Notes: a model not told the origin generated them from the sequence alone. Shown: positions 49,301-57,171, numbered from the stretch's first letter. The stretch: 64,000 nucleotides of DNA from a virus (IMGVR_UViG_3300032050_015761:43292-107291), one strand, 5' to 3'. Numbers and translations: made by a program.

Positions 49301-49474
49301 CTACTTCTTAATCACCTTAATATCAGAGACATTTCTTGTTTCTTTAAGATACTTTTTGGCGTCTTTAATGGAGTTATGTAACTTATAGGGGAGTCTAGGT
49401 ATTAAACCTGATTTTTCTGTATATACGTGTATGTAGTTATTACAAGGAAAAGTTATAACGGTTGTTTTTTTCAT
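49301..49474 (-). CDS. Small basic protein
   Basis: 57 residues, Lys/Thr-rich ('KDAKKYLKETRNVSDIKVIKK' type ending). TATATTTG ends 4 bases before its ATG, the class 1 spacing, which supports expression. Confidence 0.6.
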   Translation of the reverse strand: MKKTTVITFPCNNYIHVYTEKSGLIPRLPYKLHNSIKDAKKYLKETRNVSDIKVIKK

Positions 49475-49478
49475 AATA

Positions 49479-49486
49479 CAAATATA
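49479..49486 (-). promoter_or_regulatory. Class 1 promoter variant TATATTTG (minus strand)
   Basis: CAAATATA on the plus strand, 4 bases before the ATG at 49474(-). Confidence 0.7.
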
Positions 49487-49494
49487 AGAATAAA

Positions 49495-49686
49495 TTAATC
49501 AAAAATGTAATCCCCATCAATTAGTCTTTTAATCTTTTCCAACCATTGTGATGAGTGGGAAATATAACTATTAAATTTCTCTATCTCATCAAAAGAATAT
49601 AATGATTTGTCTCTATTCTGATTATACTCAATATAACTTTCGAGTTTGGTTTTCTCCTGTTCGTAAAACTTTTCTAAATTATCCAT
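49495..49686 (-). CDS. Small helical protein
   Basis: 63 residues, charged coiled-coil-like helix; no family recognised. TATCTTTG promoter 4 bases before the ATG. Confidence 0.6.
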   Translation of the reverse strand: MDNLEKFYEQEKTKLESYIEYNQNRDKSLYSFDEIEKFNSYISHSSQWLEKIKRLIDGDYIFD

Positions 49687-49690
49687 AATA

Positions 49691-49698
49691 CAAAGATA
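49691..49698 (-). promoter_or_regulatory. Class 1 promoter TATCTTTG (minus strand)
   Basis: CAAAGATA on the plus strand, 4 bases before the ATG at 49686(-). Confidence 0.8.
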
Positions 49699-49723
49699 AT
49701 AATAAATTATGAACTAAACAAAC

Positions 49724-50038
49724 TTAGTGATTATAACCTGGCTCACTATGAAATTCATAACCTTCCCCACAATCAAAGTAACAAGATACATTAGGGACTC
49801 TACCGTATTTTTTAAGGGGAGATAACATTTCAAAAAGGAGTTTTACTTCGGTATCAATTTCCATTTGTTTTTTAGCGGGTAAACACTCCTCAGATTTTAA
49901 ATAACAAGCATATTCTGACCCAACCATAAACTTTAAATTAGGGATATCATTAAACCTATCCTCAACTTTAACATCATAAAGATAAGGGTATTTTTTAAAG
50001 ATTAATTTTCTTACTACATTTTCTAATAGTTCTTCCAT
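49724..50038 (-). CDS. Hypothetical protein
   Basis: 104 residues. 'LLENVVRKLIFKKYPYLYDVKVED' opens it; 'YFDCGEGYEFHSEPGYNH' closes it. The opening faintly resembles the helical tags but lacks the usual [I/L/V]-x-E at the end. Upstream, TATCTTTATATTTATA combines both promoter boxes. Confidence 0.6.
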   Translation of the reverse strand: MEELLENVVRKLIFKKYPYLYDVKVEDRFNDIPNLKFMVGSEYACYLKSEECLPAKKQMEIDTEVKLLFEMLSPLKKYGRVPNVSCYFDCGEGYEFHSEPGYNH

Positions 50039-50755
50039 AATAGTATAAATATAAAGATAATAAGAAATTATGAACTAAACAAACTCACTCCCATACATTC
50101 CCCACCTTCAGTGGGTCGTTCCACTACACTTCGTTTCGTTTCACTAATGTATTTCGTTCCTTTGTTCATTTCATAATTTCCCCCACTTTATTACAGGAAC
50201 GTATTATAATTCTATTTTGGTGTTGTGGTAAAATTCTATTTTGATGTAAAAACCTATATGGTGAATTATATGGTGGGAATTTGTGGTAAGTTATTATGGT
50301 AAGGTTTCACCTTTAAAGAATAACTTTATTTTATCCCATATATAGTGTTCCTAACTATGAGGGGGAAGTCTGAGATGGTCATATGAATGGTCACTAAATG
50401 GGGACTAATGTCCTTACGTTGAAGGTTAATAATGTAAAACTCTAACACACTAAAGTGTTTCCCGCGTTTAGGGACACTAACTAATATTTTTAGCTGGGAA
50501 ATACATATACTAAAAAAAATGGAGCCCACGATAGCGTCAGAGGGGTTTTTTTGTGTTTCTGATACTAATAACGAAGAAAGGTGGTGGGAGAAAGTGTAAA
50601 TAAGTGGTAAGAGGTGGTAATAAAAGGTGGGAAAGGGATTATCCCCTATCTGACACGTAACTGACATTATGACAAATCCAAATAATTTAACATTTATTTT
50701 TATTAACAATCCCCTATATTACTACCAATAAACCAAATTTTTTTATATAAGGGAT
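50039..50755. other. 717 bp region without a recognisable gene
   Basis: Composition is less A-biased than around it, with many G/T-rich runs (GGTGG, GTGGTAA) and short repeats of TGACA (CTGACACGTAACTGACATTATGACA near 50650-50675). A possible terminator (AGCCCACGATAGCG..GAGGGG plus seven T) is weak. A 30-base segment at the start (AAGATAATAAGAAATTATGAACTA) recurs near 49280 and 49696. It may be a regulatory or replication region, or a remnant of foreign DNA. Confidence 0.4.
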
Positions 50756-51061
50756 ATGTACCAAACAGGTGTTTTAGAGGACTTTATTACAGAGGTCTCC
50801 AAGGAAGGAGAAGAATATATTATAAAATACTCAAGTGGTGAGTATAAGGGAGAGTGTAGATATAAGATGATGGAACTTACAGGTAAGAACAAACCCATAA
50901 GGCAAACCCCCATGATACTGACTCATTCTAACATGGGGGATATTATAGAGAAGATACATAAGGACAATACCTTAAGCTCTGAAGATTTTAATTCTCTATC
51001 TATGGATATAAGGGAGCACTCACTTAAAAGATTAAATGAGTTTCTTTCTATACTCCCTTAG
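50756..51061 (+). CDS. Hypothetical protein
   Basis: 101 residues. 'EGEEYIIKYSSGEYKGECRYKMMEL' and 'IREHSLKRLNEFLSIL'. No class 1 or class 2 box is clear before it; GGGAT precedes the ATG. Codon use (AGG, CTC, CCC) is a little richer in G/C than in neighbours. Overlaps the convergent gene at 51032 by 30 bases. Confidence 0.55.
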   Translation: MYQTGVLEDFITEVSKEGEEYIIKYSSGEYKGECRYKMMELTGKNKPIRQTPMILTHSNMGDIIEKIHKDNTLSSEDFNSLSMDIREHSLKRLNEFLSILP

Positions 51062-51442
51062 AATTTCTTTAAAGATATATTCATTACTTATAGCTTCCCT
51101 TTCAAAGGGATGGTCATCATAACCATACTTGTTTAGTAATTTCATATACTTACTAATGCAAGGTTGTAAAGAGTGGGTGTACTCATGACAGATAAGACTT
51201 ACAACATCCTTGATAGTTTTATTCTGTTTAAGCATTATAGTTATCTCATGCTCATAAGGGTCATAAAAACCATAACACTCATTACTAATGTCACCATTAT
51301 AAATTCCATAAGTTAATTCCTTTTTCTTTCTCTTATTAATACCAAGTTTATTCTTACAATACTCAAGGGAAAACATAACGAGCTCATTTATTTCAATGAG
51401 TGAATAATTCTTTAACCTATCTCTACTTAGATATTTTTTCAT
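51032..51442 (-). CDS. Putative zinc metallopeptidase (HEYTH), untagged
   Basis: 136 residues. 'VVSLICHEYTHSLQP' gives HExxH at residues 86-90, in a small domain ('YDPYEHEITIML' before, 'HPFEREA' after, whose E may be the third ligand). The layout fits phage-encoded minimal zincins such as SprT-like or M78-like proteins. Unlike 449 and 59482 it has no tag. 1-base overlap with the small membrane gene upstream. Confidence 0.65.
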   Translation of the reverse strand: MKKYLSRDRLKNYSLIEINELVMFSLEYCKNKLGINKRKKKELTYGIYNGDISNECYGFYDPYEHEITIMLKQNKTIKDVVSLICHEYTHSLQPCISKYMKLLNKYGYDDHPFEREAISNEYIFKEILREYRKKLI

Positions 51443-51603
51443 TACCTATAAAATTTGTTATTTAATATTGCCACGGTAATACCAAATACCGTAACCGCGA
51501 ATGCTGTAATAGATAGACCATACTCTTTAATTAATAGTCCATAGATTGCCATCATAAAAACCCCAAGCGTTGGGATTAATAAAATTATACTTGTCGTTTT
51601 CAT
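51442..51603 (-). CDS. Small membrane protein
   Basis: 53 residues with two hydrophobic helices (about 5-23 and 29-47) and a basic end. TAATG overlap with 51032 supports coding. Could be a holin-size protein, unproven. Confidence 0.6.
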   Translation of the reverse strand: MKTTSIILLIPTLGVFMMAIYGLLIKEYGLSITAFAVTVFGITVAILNNKFYR

Positions 51604-51606
51604 ATT

Positions 51607-51810
51607 TTATTTTTTAATTCTTTTCATCACCTTCATGGCTTTCTTATATGACTTATAGAACTTAGGGGCTCTAAATACAAGTAACCATGTATTAACCAAT
51701 TCATCATCAAGATAAGTCCAATTACCAAATATGTTTTTCTCTTGGATTCCCCAAGCTATCTCACCCGTAACAAATTTGTGTTCAACTATTCTAACGTCTC
51801 TCATTGTCAT
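51607..51810 (-). CDS. Hypothetical basic protein
   Basis: 67 residues from ATG 51810; the longer reading MYLCKIK is the translated promoter. Ends in a Lys-rich helix ('YKKAMKVMKRIKK'). No family recognised. Head of a three-gene minus-strand unit. Confidence 0.6.
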   Translation of the reverse strand: MTMRDVRIVEHKFVTGEIAWGIQEKNIFGNWTYLDDELVNTWLLVFRAPKFYKSYKKAMKVMKRIKK

Positions 51811-51823
51811 TAATTTTATCTTA

Positions 51824-51831
51824 CAAAGATA
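51824..51831 (-). promoter_or_regulatory. Class 1 promoter TATCTTTG (minus strand)
   Basis: CAAAGATA on the plus strand, 13 bases before the ATG at 51810(-). Confidence 0.75.
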
Positions 51832-51889
51832 CAAACTTTATTTCACCTGGCCAAATAAAAATAAATTTTTTTATATCAATTATTTTTCT

Positions 51890-51897
51890 TATCTTTG
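51890..51897 (+). promoter_or_regulatory. Class 1 promoter TATCTTTG
   Basis: Ends 4 bases before the ATG at 51902; divergent from the minus-strand promoter 60 bases away. Confidence 0.75.
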
Positions 51898-51901
51898 TAG
51901 T

Positions 51902-51976
51902 ATGATAAATGAAACACTAATAGCAAGAGTATTCGGGGGACTAATGTTAATCATATTATTATCCACTCTAATGTAG
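51902..51976 (+). CDS. 24-residue membrane peptide
   Basis: MINETLIARV then a hydrophobic stretch to the end. It is very short, but the promoter stands at the standard leaderless distance. Could be a single-helix membrane peptide; unproven. Confidence 0.45.
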   Translation: MINETLIARVFGGLMLIILLSTLM

Positions 51977-52201
51977 ACACATTCTAAATAACAGGTGGGA
52001 ACACCAATACGTTGTAACCTAATTAGGAGACCGAGTGTACTCCCACGTGCTTTACATTCTACAATCCCCCACACTTATGAGCATACTGGAGTATACCCTC
52101 TTAGATACATATGACTTATCTGACCCGTCTCGGTTATTAACCACTGACAATACAAAGGTACGAAATCCCCCCGACATATACAAATTTATTATTGTTAAAA
52201 G

Positions 52202-52231
52202 TTATTAACATGACACAGTGTCTGTTAATAA
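52202..52231. repeat. Inverted repeat TTATTAACA...TGTTAATAA
   Basis: 9 bp perfect arms enclose GACAC-A-GTGTC, so the whole 30 bases can fold into one hairpin or bind a dimeric protein. Candidate operator or replication element. Confidence 0.6.
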
Positions 52232-52501
52232 ATTTATTTGGTTATGTCCCCCATTTGACATGACACTCAGAGATTACTTATAGAAGAGGTGGGAGGGGTA
52301 TTATGTTTTTGGGGTAAAGGATATGACATACCTCCCCCCTGATTCCCTTATAGGTGGGGTATACCCCTCCCCTCCCCGTATCCCCCCTCCATATATGACA
52401 TATTGACGGGGTAAAAAGGGGGGATAATCCTCTTTGCAATGTATTCATAAAAAATTTCCAGAAAAAATTTTTGGAAAATTTCCCCATTATAGTCAGGTAG
52501 T

Positions 52502-52511
52502 ATATTTATAT
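52502..52511 (+). promoter_or_regulatory. Class 2 box TATATTTATA
   Basis: 14 bases before the ATG of the tagged gene at 52526. Confidence 0.5.
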
Positions 52512-52525
52512 ATAAAAATATTATT

Positions 52526-52768
52526 ATGAAAAAAGTTATAAGATTAACGGAAAGGGATTTAATGAAGCTTGTAAAAAAGGTTATTAAAGAATCAGAAAAA
52601 GAAACTGAATTAGATTCAGATTTCTATGATAATGAATTAAATGATGAAAAGGTTATTAATAGTGTTAAATGGTATTTGAAGGACGTTGAAGGTGTTAATC
52701 TTCGAGGAGATGAAACTGATGATGAACTTATTAATATGTATACTAATTTGAGATATAATAGAAAATAA
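52526..52768 (+). CDS. Tagged small acidic protein (RLTE type)
   Basis: 80 residues. Leader MKKVIRLTE|RDLMKLVKKVIKE|SE has two [I/L/V]-x-E sites, after 9 and 22 residues. The rest is acidic. It is nearly all leader plus a small body, a form expected of an internal virion peptide. Confidence 0.7.
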   Translation: MKKVIRLTERDLMKLVKKVIKESEKETELDSDFYDNELNDEKVINSVKWYLKDVEGVNLRGDETDDELINMYTNLRYNRK

Positions 52769-52870
52769 TAATACTTTAAACAACCATTATATTAGAAGGG
52801 TCTAAAACTGAAAAAAAAATCTGGAAAAAATTTTATAAAATTCAATATATTTATATATAAAAAATACATT

Positions 52871-53371
52871 ATGAAAAAAACTATACGATTAACAGAATCA
52901 GATTTGATTCGACTCGTTAAACGAGTTGTTAATGAACGAGAAGAAGGTGAGAATATGATTCGTATCCCAAAAGAATATGGTGGAGTTGTAATGGAACTTG
53001 GGAAATCCTCAACACCTGAAGAAATTATGGACAGTTATAATACAATGGTTGAGGAAGGAACCCCACTTGTAAGTTATTCTGATGGTGTATTCTATAATCA
53101 GAATGATGAAGAGATTTCTGTGGATGTGGTACTTGATGAATTGAATTATTCAATTACAGGTGGTGAGGAAGATGATGATACGATAGGACCCTCACCTAAA
53201 AGAAAAAGATTTGGTGATGGAGGTGAATCCGAGTTTTTCTTAACGGATAATATTATATTTAAACGTTTTAACGGTAGATTGGGTTTCTTCTACCAACCAT
53301 CAAAAAATGGTGGAGGTATTAGTTTATCAGACGAACAAAAGGAAATGTTAATTAATTTTTTATCTAAATAA
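52871..53371 (+). CDS. Tagged protein (RLTE type)
   Basis: 166 residues; leader MKKTIRLTE|SDLIRLVKRVVNE|RE. The body has an acidic linker (EEDDD, about 97-101) and a C-terminal 'FFYQPSKNGGG' region. Class 2 box TATATTTATA about 15 bases upstream; a terminator follows. Confidence 0.7.
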   Translation: MKKTIRLTESDLIRLVKRVVNEREEGENMIRIPKEYGGVVMELGKSSTPEEIMDSYNTMVEEGTPLVSYSDGVFYNQNDEEISVDVVLDELNYSITGGEEDDDTIGPSPKRKRFGDGGESEFFLTDNIIFKRFNGRLGFFYQPSKNGGGISLSDEQKEMLINFLSK

Positions 53372-53411
53372 AAAATATTGAGCCCCTCTCAATAAAAGAA
53401 TTGTTAAAACG

Positions 53412-53442
53412 ACCCCATCTTATTTTAGGTGGGGTTTTTTAT
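53412..53442 (+). terminator. Rho-independent terminator
   Basis: ACCCCATC / GGTGGGGT around an 8-base loop, followed by TTTTTT. Confidence 0.85.
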
Positions 53443-53458
53443 TTTAAAAAAAAATTAT

Positions 53459-53466
53459 TATCTTTG
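53459..53466 (+). promoter_or_regulatory. Class 1 promoter TATCTTTG
   Basis: Ends 4 bases before the ATG at 53471. Confidence 0.8.
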
Positions 53467-53470
53467 TGGT

Positions 53471-53935
53471 ATGATTTCGGATAAATTAAAACAGGTTATC
53501 TTTAAGGAGTTATATTATCAACTTGGTAAGGTTGAGATTATTCCTTATCAAGATAGTATATTTTTTATCCATAGGGAAAATAAGTATTGGTATTTTGAAT
53601 TTGAAAAGTGTGGAAGGTTATGGTGGAGATACGATTTCTTTAATGATTTTTTTAAGATATTTTCTTTAAGTATTGAGGACTATACAAAGATTATTTCTGA
53701 ATGGGTGGAAGAGGTATTAAATCATAAGGTATCTACAACGCAGGTTGCGACTTCAATTGGAATCGAAGAGGCGGAAGAGGTATTAAATTGTAAGGTATCT
53801 ACAACTAATTCATACTTCACTCACTCTATTGAAAAGGTGGAAGAAGTATTAAATCATAAGGTATCTACAACTTCAATGTTTGAAATTGATGATGATAATA
53901 GTGTGGAAGAGATATTATCACATACTAATAAATAA
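53471..53935 (+). CDS. SDKLK-family protein with conserved/hypervariable 22-residue repeats
   Basis: 154 residues. The N-terminal domain (1-78) matches 47785. VEEVLN(H/C)KVSTT recurs at residues 79, 101 and 123, with a short last unit at 145, all exactly 22 apart; the 10 residues after each are unrelated (QVATSIGIEE, NSYFTHSIEK, SMFEIDDDNS). Class 1 promoter and no tag, like the other family members. Function unknown. Confidence 0.75.
   Translation: MISDKLKQVIFKELYYQLGKVEIIPYQDSIFFIHRENKYWYFEFEKCGRLWWRYDFFNDFFKIFSLSIEDYTKIISEWVEEVLNHKVSTTQVATSIGIEEAEEVLNCKVSTTNSYFTHSIEKVEEVLNHKVSTTSMFEIDDDNSVEEILSHTNK
53705..53925 (+). repeat. 66 bp coding repeats, half conserved and half variable
   Basis: About 35 bases starting GTGGAAGAGGTATTAAATCA recur at 53705, 53771 and 53837 (shorter at 53903), with about 31 variable bases between. 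Confidence 0.9.
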
Positions 53936-53943
53936 ATTTAAAG

Positions 53944-54465
53944 ATGGTATCGGATAAGTTAAAACAAATTATCTTTAATGAGTTATATACACAACTAAAG
54001 GATGTTGAGATTATTCCTTATAATGGGAGCGTATGGTTTATTAATAGAGATGAGAAGTATTGGTATCTTGAATTAAATCCTAATAATCATTTATGGTGGA
54101 GGTATTCTTTCTTTGTGGATTTTTTTCATTTGTTTTCCCTTGAGATTAAAGAATATGAACCCCTTATTAGAGAATGGACCGAAAATATATTAAATCATAA
54201 GATATCTAAAATCACAATAGGTCATTATGGGTGCAGACAATTGCTCGAACAGATGTTAGATTGTAATATTGAAAGCTCCAATCATTCTGAATATAATATT
54301 GAGTTTGTTTCTAATTATAATATCCTAACAACTGGTGGAAATGGTTTTCACTATGATAAACTATTTGATAATGTTTTGGAAACCACTAAGATTGAAAGTT
54401 CTTCTTTCGCTAAGGTTACCCTTACCAAAAATATCGATATTATCTTAAATCAACCGGATGTATAG
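53944..54465 (+). CDS. SDKLK-family protein with degenerate repeats
   Basis: 173 residues; N-terminal domain as in 53471 and only 8 bases downstream, so a tandem duplicate. 'TENILNHKISKITIGHYGCRQL' and 'LEQMLDCNIESSNHSEYNIEFV' are two 22-residue units, but sequence similarity between units is largely lost. Confidence 0.7.
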   Translation: MVSDKLKQIIFNELYTQLKDVEIIPYNGSVWFINRDEKYWYLELNPNNHLWWRYSFFVDFFHLFSLEIKEYEPLIREWTENILNHKISKITIGHYGCRQLLEQMLDCNIESSNHSEYNIEFVSNYNILTTGGNGFHYDKLFDNVLETTKIESSSFAKVTLTKNIDIILNQPDV

Positions 54466-54530
54466 ACCGACCCGTCCGAACTCACTTCGTTCGTGGTTCA
54501 ATCCCCCCGCCCCCTTTTTTTGCTTAATGA

Positions 54531-54540
54531 TATATTTATT
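54531..54540 (+). promoter_or_regulatory. Class 2 box TATATTTATT
   Basis: 3 bases before the ATG at 54544. Confidence 0.5.
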
Positions 54541-54543
54541 GTT

Positions 54544-54927
54544 ATGAAATTTATAATAACGGAATCACAAGATGAAATGCTTAAGTTGGAAAGACAGTCC
54601 GATATTTTGTATAAATTATTTGAAATGATGTATCCTGACAATTATGATGTGGTGAGAGAATCATCTCGTTATGGTGATGAAACTGAAGTATATTCTAATG
54701 AAGAACGTGACCAATTATTATTTTATTATAAATGGAGAAATAAAGAGTTTTATATTGGGACTACTTTTATTCAAGAGTTGTATGATATAACCCATCTTGA
54801 TTTTTTAAATCCTGGGTTATTAGAAACAGGGTCACCTGAAAGAGAAGAGTTTGATAATATGATTAAGGTTTTTGCCAAAATACATTATGGGTGGACCGTA
54901 AATAAAGTTTGGCTTCATTGGTATTAA
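54544..54927 (+). CDS. Tagged protein
   Basis: 127 residues from ATG 54544; leader MKFIITE|SQDEMLKLERQ. The body ends 'AKIHYGWTVNKVWLHWY', the usual Trp-containing helix. No family recognised. Confidence 0.65.
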   Translation: MKFIITESQDEMLKLERQSDILYKLFEMMYPDNYDVVRESSRYGDETEVYSNEERDQLLFYYKWRNKEFYIGTTFIQELYDITHLDFLNPGLLETGSPEREEFDNMIKVFAKIHYGWTVNKVWLHWY

Positions 54928-54943
54928 AATATATTTATATTAT

Positions 54944-55279
54944 ATGAATCTTGGTGAATTATCAAACGCTCTTGAAAAATTATATAACTCAGTTGGTAAC
55001 AAATATCTAACGAGTAACTTTATTACCGAACCTTTTGAGTTCAAGGTTAATGTTATATATGATAGGGATAATGATATGTATGATTATATTATTAAAGTTT
55101 ATAGCAATCCCGATATCCCCGAAGAATTTTTTTATAAACCCGAAGTCAAAGAAGAAAAGAACACAGATGGAATTCATATTTCAGTTTTGAAAAGTAAATT
55201 CAAAGAGTTAATACAATATGTTGAACCGAATTCCAAAAGATACTATGGGATTGAATTTATGAATAAGAAAAAGAAATGA
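54944..55279 (+). CDS. Hypothetical protein in tagged block
   Basis: 111 residues; N-terminus 'MNLGELSNALEKLYNSVGN' is not a clear tag although an F-I-T-E occurs at 26-29. Beta-rich middle. TATATTTATA just before the ATG; overlaps the next tagged gene by 4 bases. Confidence 0.65.
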   Translation: MNLGELSNALEKLYNSVGNKYLTSNFITEPFEFKVNVIYDRDNDMYDYIIKVYSNPDIPEEFFYKPEVKEEKNTDGIHISVLKSKFKELIQYVEPNSKRYYGIEFMNKKKK

Positions 55280-55623
55280 AATTTATAATATCCGAACATA
55301 GACTAGACAAATTAATATATTCATTTATTGATGAACATGTTAAAGATATGTTTAATAGAACACTTCCAGATAGTTTTATTGTATATAGTAAAAATACCGA
55401 AAATGAGTTTGATGATGATTTCGTTAAATTGGAATATGATAACTTTGACGGTAGATTATATATTGAAGACGGTTTTATAGGATTAATTTCTGATATGTTT
55501 GGTCTTCATCCTACTGAAGCAATGGTTAAAATTCACGATTGGTTTGAGGACTATGAAGGAATTAGAGCTAAGTATTTAGAAGGTTGGTATAACGGTAAAA
55601 AGCACAAAATTGATATGGAATAA
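55276..55623 (+). CDS. Tagged protein
   Basis: 115 residues; leader MKFIISE|HRLDKLIYSFIDEH. Acidic body; 'AMVKIHDWFEDYEGI' is the late Trp helix found in this group. ATGA overlap with 54944. Confidence 0.65.
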   Translation: MKFIISEHRLDKLIYSFIDEHVKDMFNRTLPDSFIVYSKNTENEFDDDFVKLEYDNFDGRLYIEDGFIGLISDMFGLHPTEAMVKIHDWFEDYEGIRAKYLEGWYNGKKHKIDME

Positions 55624-55669
55624 CTTACCATACTTTACACATTCCTTTTTTTATCCTATAATTCTTCTT

Positions 55670-56026
55670 ATGAAAAAATATCTTACACTTAAAAACTTGG
55701 GATGGTTATTGACCATACTTGTTTCCGTTATGTTGGGAAGTTCTGCCCTGTCCAAATTACTTGGTACAAAAGAAATGATTGACAATTTTACATTTATGAA
55801 TCTTCTACCCTATCTTGATTTATTAGGTATGGTTGAACTTGCTGGTGTAATTATGTTTATCGTTCCAAAAACATCTAAGTACGGTACGGTTCTATTATCT
55901 TCTTATTTATCAGGAGCGGTTGCAATTCATCTTGCTATGATGGGAGGACAAGGAATTTTTATTCCGTTCTTATTGGGAGTTGTTGTATGGACGGGACATT
56001 GTCTTAGAACTTATACTAAAGACTAA
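55670..56026 (+). CDS. DoxX-like membrane protein
   Basis: 118 residues with four hydrophobic helices. 'LGSSALSKLLGTKEMIDNFTFMNLLPYLDLLGMVELAGVIMFIVPKTSKYGTVLLSSYLSGAVAIHL' is the DoxX-family pattern (conserved K, E and H in helices). Host relatives are small inner-membrane proteins of poorly known function. ATG 55670 chosen because upstream codons would overlap the previous gene. No phage box is seen, which suggests acquisition from a host. Terminator follows. Confidence 0.75.
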   Translation: MKKYLTLKNLGWLLTILVSVMLGSSALSKLLGTKEMIDNFTFMNLLPYLDLLGMVELAGVIMFIVPKTSKYGTVLLSSYLSGAVAIHLAMMGGQGIFIPFLLGVVVWTGHCLRTYTKD

Positions 56027-56047
56027 CGATTAAACCAGTTAATTTTA

Positions 56048-56078
56048 AAACCCATATATTTTTTATGGGTTTTTTTAT
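56048..56078 (+). terminator. Rho-independent terminator
   Basis: AAACCCAT / ATGGGTTT stem followed by a T run. Confidence 0.85.
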
Positions 56079-56107
56079 TTTACAATATATTTATATAAAA
56101 AAAAATT

Positions 56108-56815
56108 GTGAAACACTTATTAAATAATTTATCCGAAGAGGAAAAAAATAGAATTAGAGAACAACACGAAGGTGGAATGAAAGTTAATACCGAAAAGTTT
56201 AAATCTTTATTAGAGTCAAAACTTGGAAATGCAAAACCATTGTTATCTGAGGCGGCCATCGAGTCTGAAATGGGTTCACTCCTCAATCAAGTAAAATCGA
56301 TGGAAAAAAGTACACCTATTGGAGGATTATTATCAGTTCAAGCTTCAGGTGATAAAATTACCGCAAAACCTAAAAACAGTACAAATCCACCTTTAAGTAT
56401 CGCATTATCTAGTCCTGAATTACCATCTTTAAGAATGGCGGGAGTTAAACAATATGGTGATACTATTTTCATAAATGCTAAAATTAAATTAAGAGATATT
56501 GGAAATATGGGATTAGTTGCTATTACTAAATTAGGTAGTATTACTATTGATATTTATGACGCAACAGGAAAAGTTAGATATACTGGTGAACAGTCTGAAG
56601 ACGAAATAGGGTGGACAGGTTTAAGTGATAGTCAAGCAAAAAAGTTAGGATATAAAGACAGCGATGATATTATTTTAGGATTATATCTTGGTTTAGGCGC
56701 TGGAGGGGTTACTAGAATTTTAGATGCGTTACAAAAAGTACAATACAAACCGGGCGTTGTAAGTTCAATTAAAATACCTGTGGTTGGAAAAACAATTAAT
56801 ATTTCAAGAGTTTAA
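56108..56815 (+). CDS. Tagged protein of LSEEEKNRIREQH type (GTG start)
   Basis: 235 residues from GTG. The leader 'MKHLLNNLSE|EEKNRIREQHEGGMKVN', then 'FKSLLESKLGNAKPLLSE' is a conserved opening that I associate with large Bacteroidota phages. The body is beta-rich (strands 'TIFINAKIKL', 'GLVAITKLGSITIDIYD'). It may be a structural internal protein. Class 2 box TATATTTATA 14 bases upstream. Confidence 0.65.
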   Translation: MKHLLNNLSEEEKNRIREQHEGGMKVNTEKFKSLLESKLGNAKPLLSEAAIESEMGSLLNQVKSMEKSTPIGGLLSVQASGDKITAKPKNSTNPPLSIALSSPELPSLRMAGVKQYGDTIFINAKIKLRDIGNMGLVAITKLGSITIDIYDATGKVRYTGEQSEDEIGWTGLSDSQAKKLGYKDSDDIILGLYLGLGAGGVTRILDALQKVQYKPGVVSSIKIPVVGKTINISRV

Positions 56816-56817
56816 TT

Positions 56818-57108
56818 ATGAAAAAATTTATTATAACTGAAGAAGAAAAAAATAACATTTTAAAAATGCACAAAAAACATATCTTAAAAGAACAAGGAGA
56901 TATGTTTGACAAATATTTGGATATTGTATCTGATAAATTTGGAGGAGAAATATGTGACCCATCAAATAAAAATAATAAATATAAATTTGATGAAGACGTT
57001 AAGAATTTTCAAAAAGCGATTAACATAAAATATCCGGATACCAAAATGAAAGAAGATGGTATTTTAAATGCCGATGTTATAGAATATCTTTGTTATAGTG
57101 CAAATTAG
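56818..57108 (+). CDS. Tagged protein with peptidoglycan-binding-like fold
   Basis: 96 residues; leader MKKFIITE|EEKNNILKMHKKHILKE|Q. 'DEDVKNFQKAINIKYPDTKMKEDGILNADVIEYL' has the FQ...DG...T/A-x-x-L order of PG_binding_1 repeats. It might bind cell wall after ejection. Two bases after 56108. Confidence 0.55.
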   Translation: MKKFIITEEEKNNILKMHKKHILKEQGDMFDKYLDIVSDKFGGEICDPSNKNNKYKFDEDVKNFQKAINIKYPDTKMKEDGILNADVIEYLCYSAN

Positions 57109-57136
57109 CCCCACCAATGATAGTATCGTTGGTCCG

Positions 57137-57165
57137 ACCTCATCTTAATTGATGAGGTTTTTTAT
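57137..57165 (+). terminator. Rho-independent terminator
   Basis: ACCTCATC / GATGAGGT around a 6-base loop, followed by TTTTTA. Confidence 0.85.
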
Positions 57166-57171
57166 TTTTAT

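Larger units (their letters stand above)
51977..52525. other. 549 bp region without a gene; repeats and G/C-runs
   Basis: Contains the large inverted repeat at 52202-52231, several ATGACA/TGACAC words, and long C or G runs (52320-52420), unlike the rest of the window. Near the end AATTTCCAGAAAAAATTTTTGGAAAATT is a near-palindrome (52455-52482). It ends with the class 2 box of 52526. Confidence 0.45.

Noticed and set aside
52278-52487. Minus-strand open frame in the G/C-rich stretch
   Set aside because: Low-complexity sequence with no promoter at the usual spacing, no family resemblance and position in an otherwise gene-free region.
54466-54530. tRNA 3' half (GTGGTTCAATCC followed by C-rich and T-rich sequence)
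   Set aside because: The T-stem is not complementary and no acceptor partner is present; left as possible remnant only.
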